A stretch of 64,000 nucleotides of DNA from Trichormus sp. M33_DOE_039 (lineage in GTDB: Bacteria > Cyanobacteriota > Cyanobacteriia > Cyanobacteriales > Nostocaceae), in NCBI GenBank assembly GCA_015296085.1, contig DVDT01000073.1:40819-104818 (forward strand), read 5' to 3'. Positions within the stretch are counted from its first letter, which is position 1, and each line of letters opens with the position of its first letter. The notes under the pieces are model-generated. The model saw only the letters and a list, made by a program, of their open reading frames with translations. It was not told the origin of the DNA and did no database searches. This document shows, piece by piece, positions 63,858 to 64,000 of the stretch. The translations under genes were made by a program, and so were the position numbers.

Positions 63858-64000
63858 GGTAGGGCTAATTCATGTTCTACAGAGAAAAATCAGACTCTTA
63901 ATTTCTGCGTAGCCTACTTAGCGAAACAAAATAATCAAGGAACAAAAGTATTGGATTCCTAAATTTTCTCTGGCTACAAAGAATCAGCCCTAGGGGTATA

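Overview
The window comes from a filamentous, Nostoc/Anabaena-type cyanobacterium. The HIP1 palindrome GCGATCGC recurs throughout, the DNA is AT-rich, and several families are typical of that group: AMIN-domain TonB receptors, DUF1822, DUF1636, very large PAS/GAF hybrid kinases, and contractile-injection genes encoded with membrane-anchored partners.

Region 1 (1-34,000) is an iron/siderophore uptake island. It has one proton-motive energising pair (exbB-exbD), one inner-membrane ABC importer (two FecCD permeases and an ATPase), a PepSY membrane protein and two DUF1636 proteins. It also has an unusual tandem array of five modules, each transcribed leftward in the order AraC-family regulator, AMIN-type TonB-dependent receptor, FecB-like binding lipoprotein. 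A sixth receptor runs off the left edge and a sixth regulator stands alone. A paired direct repeat resembling TATCCCAAAACGG, with copies about 20 bp apart, lies between regulator and receptor in every module and is probably the regulator's operator. One binding-protein gene is frameshifted.

Region 2 (34,100-35,290) is a gene graveyard. It holds a duplicated 3' flank and tail of a binding-protein gene fused to an internal receptor fragment, followed by relics of an alpha/beta hydrolase and of a short-chain dehydrogenase.

Region 3 (35,281-50,782) starts with a DUF1822 gene and an unrecognised gene, then an extracellular contractile injection system (eCIS) accessory locus. It encodes a DUF4159-like protein, a transmembrane WD40 protein, a transmembrane Ig-like protein, an AAA+ ATPase, two putative cargo proteins, a DUF4157 (eCIS-core) protein, and convergently a DUF4255 (Pvc16/Afp16-type) protein. 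The two cargo candidates and the DUF4157 protein share a related N-terminal leader but have unrelated C-termini, which suggests a common loading signal. No sheath, tube, spike or baseplate genes are visible. The reading frame is broken between the first two genes, and a MITE-like element sits directly before the ATPase gene.

Region 4 (50,783-57,740) contains three MITE-like elements around a small DUF2795 gene, then a 1672-residue hybrid histidine kinase with a ribbon-helix-helix-like N-terminus. Region 5 (57,930-60,510) is a metal-response remnant: the 3' end of a P1B-type ATPase, a tiny membrane peptide, a cupredoxin-like protein, a VOC protein, a MerR regulator and a DUF4385 protein. After about 1.4 kb without recognisable genes, the window ends with an HlyD-type adaptor whose coiled coil is built from two different tandem repeats.
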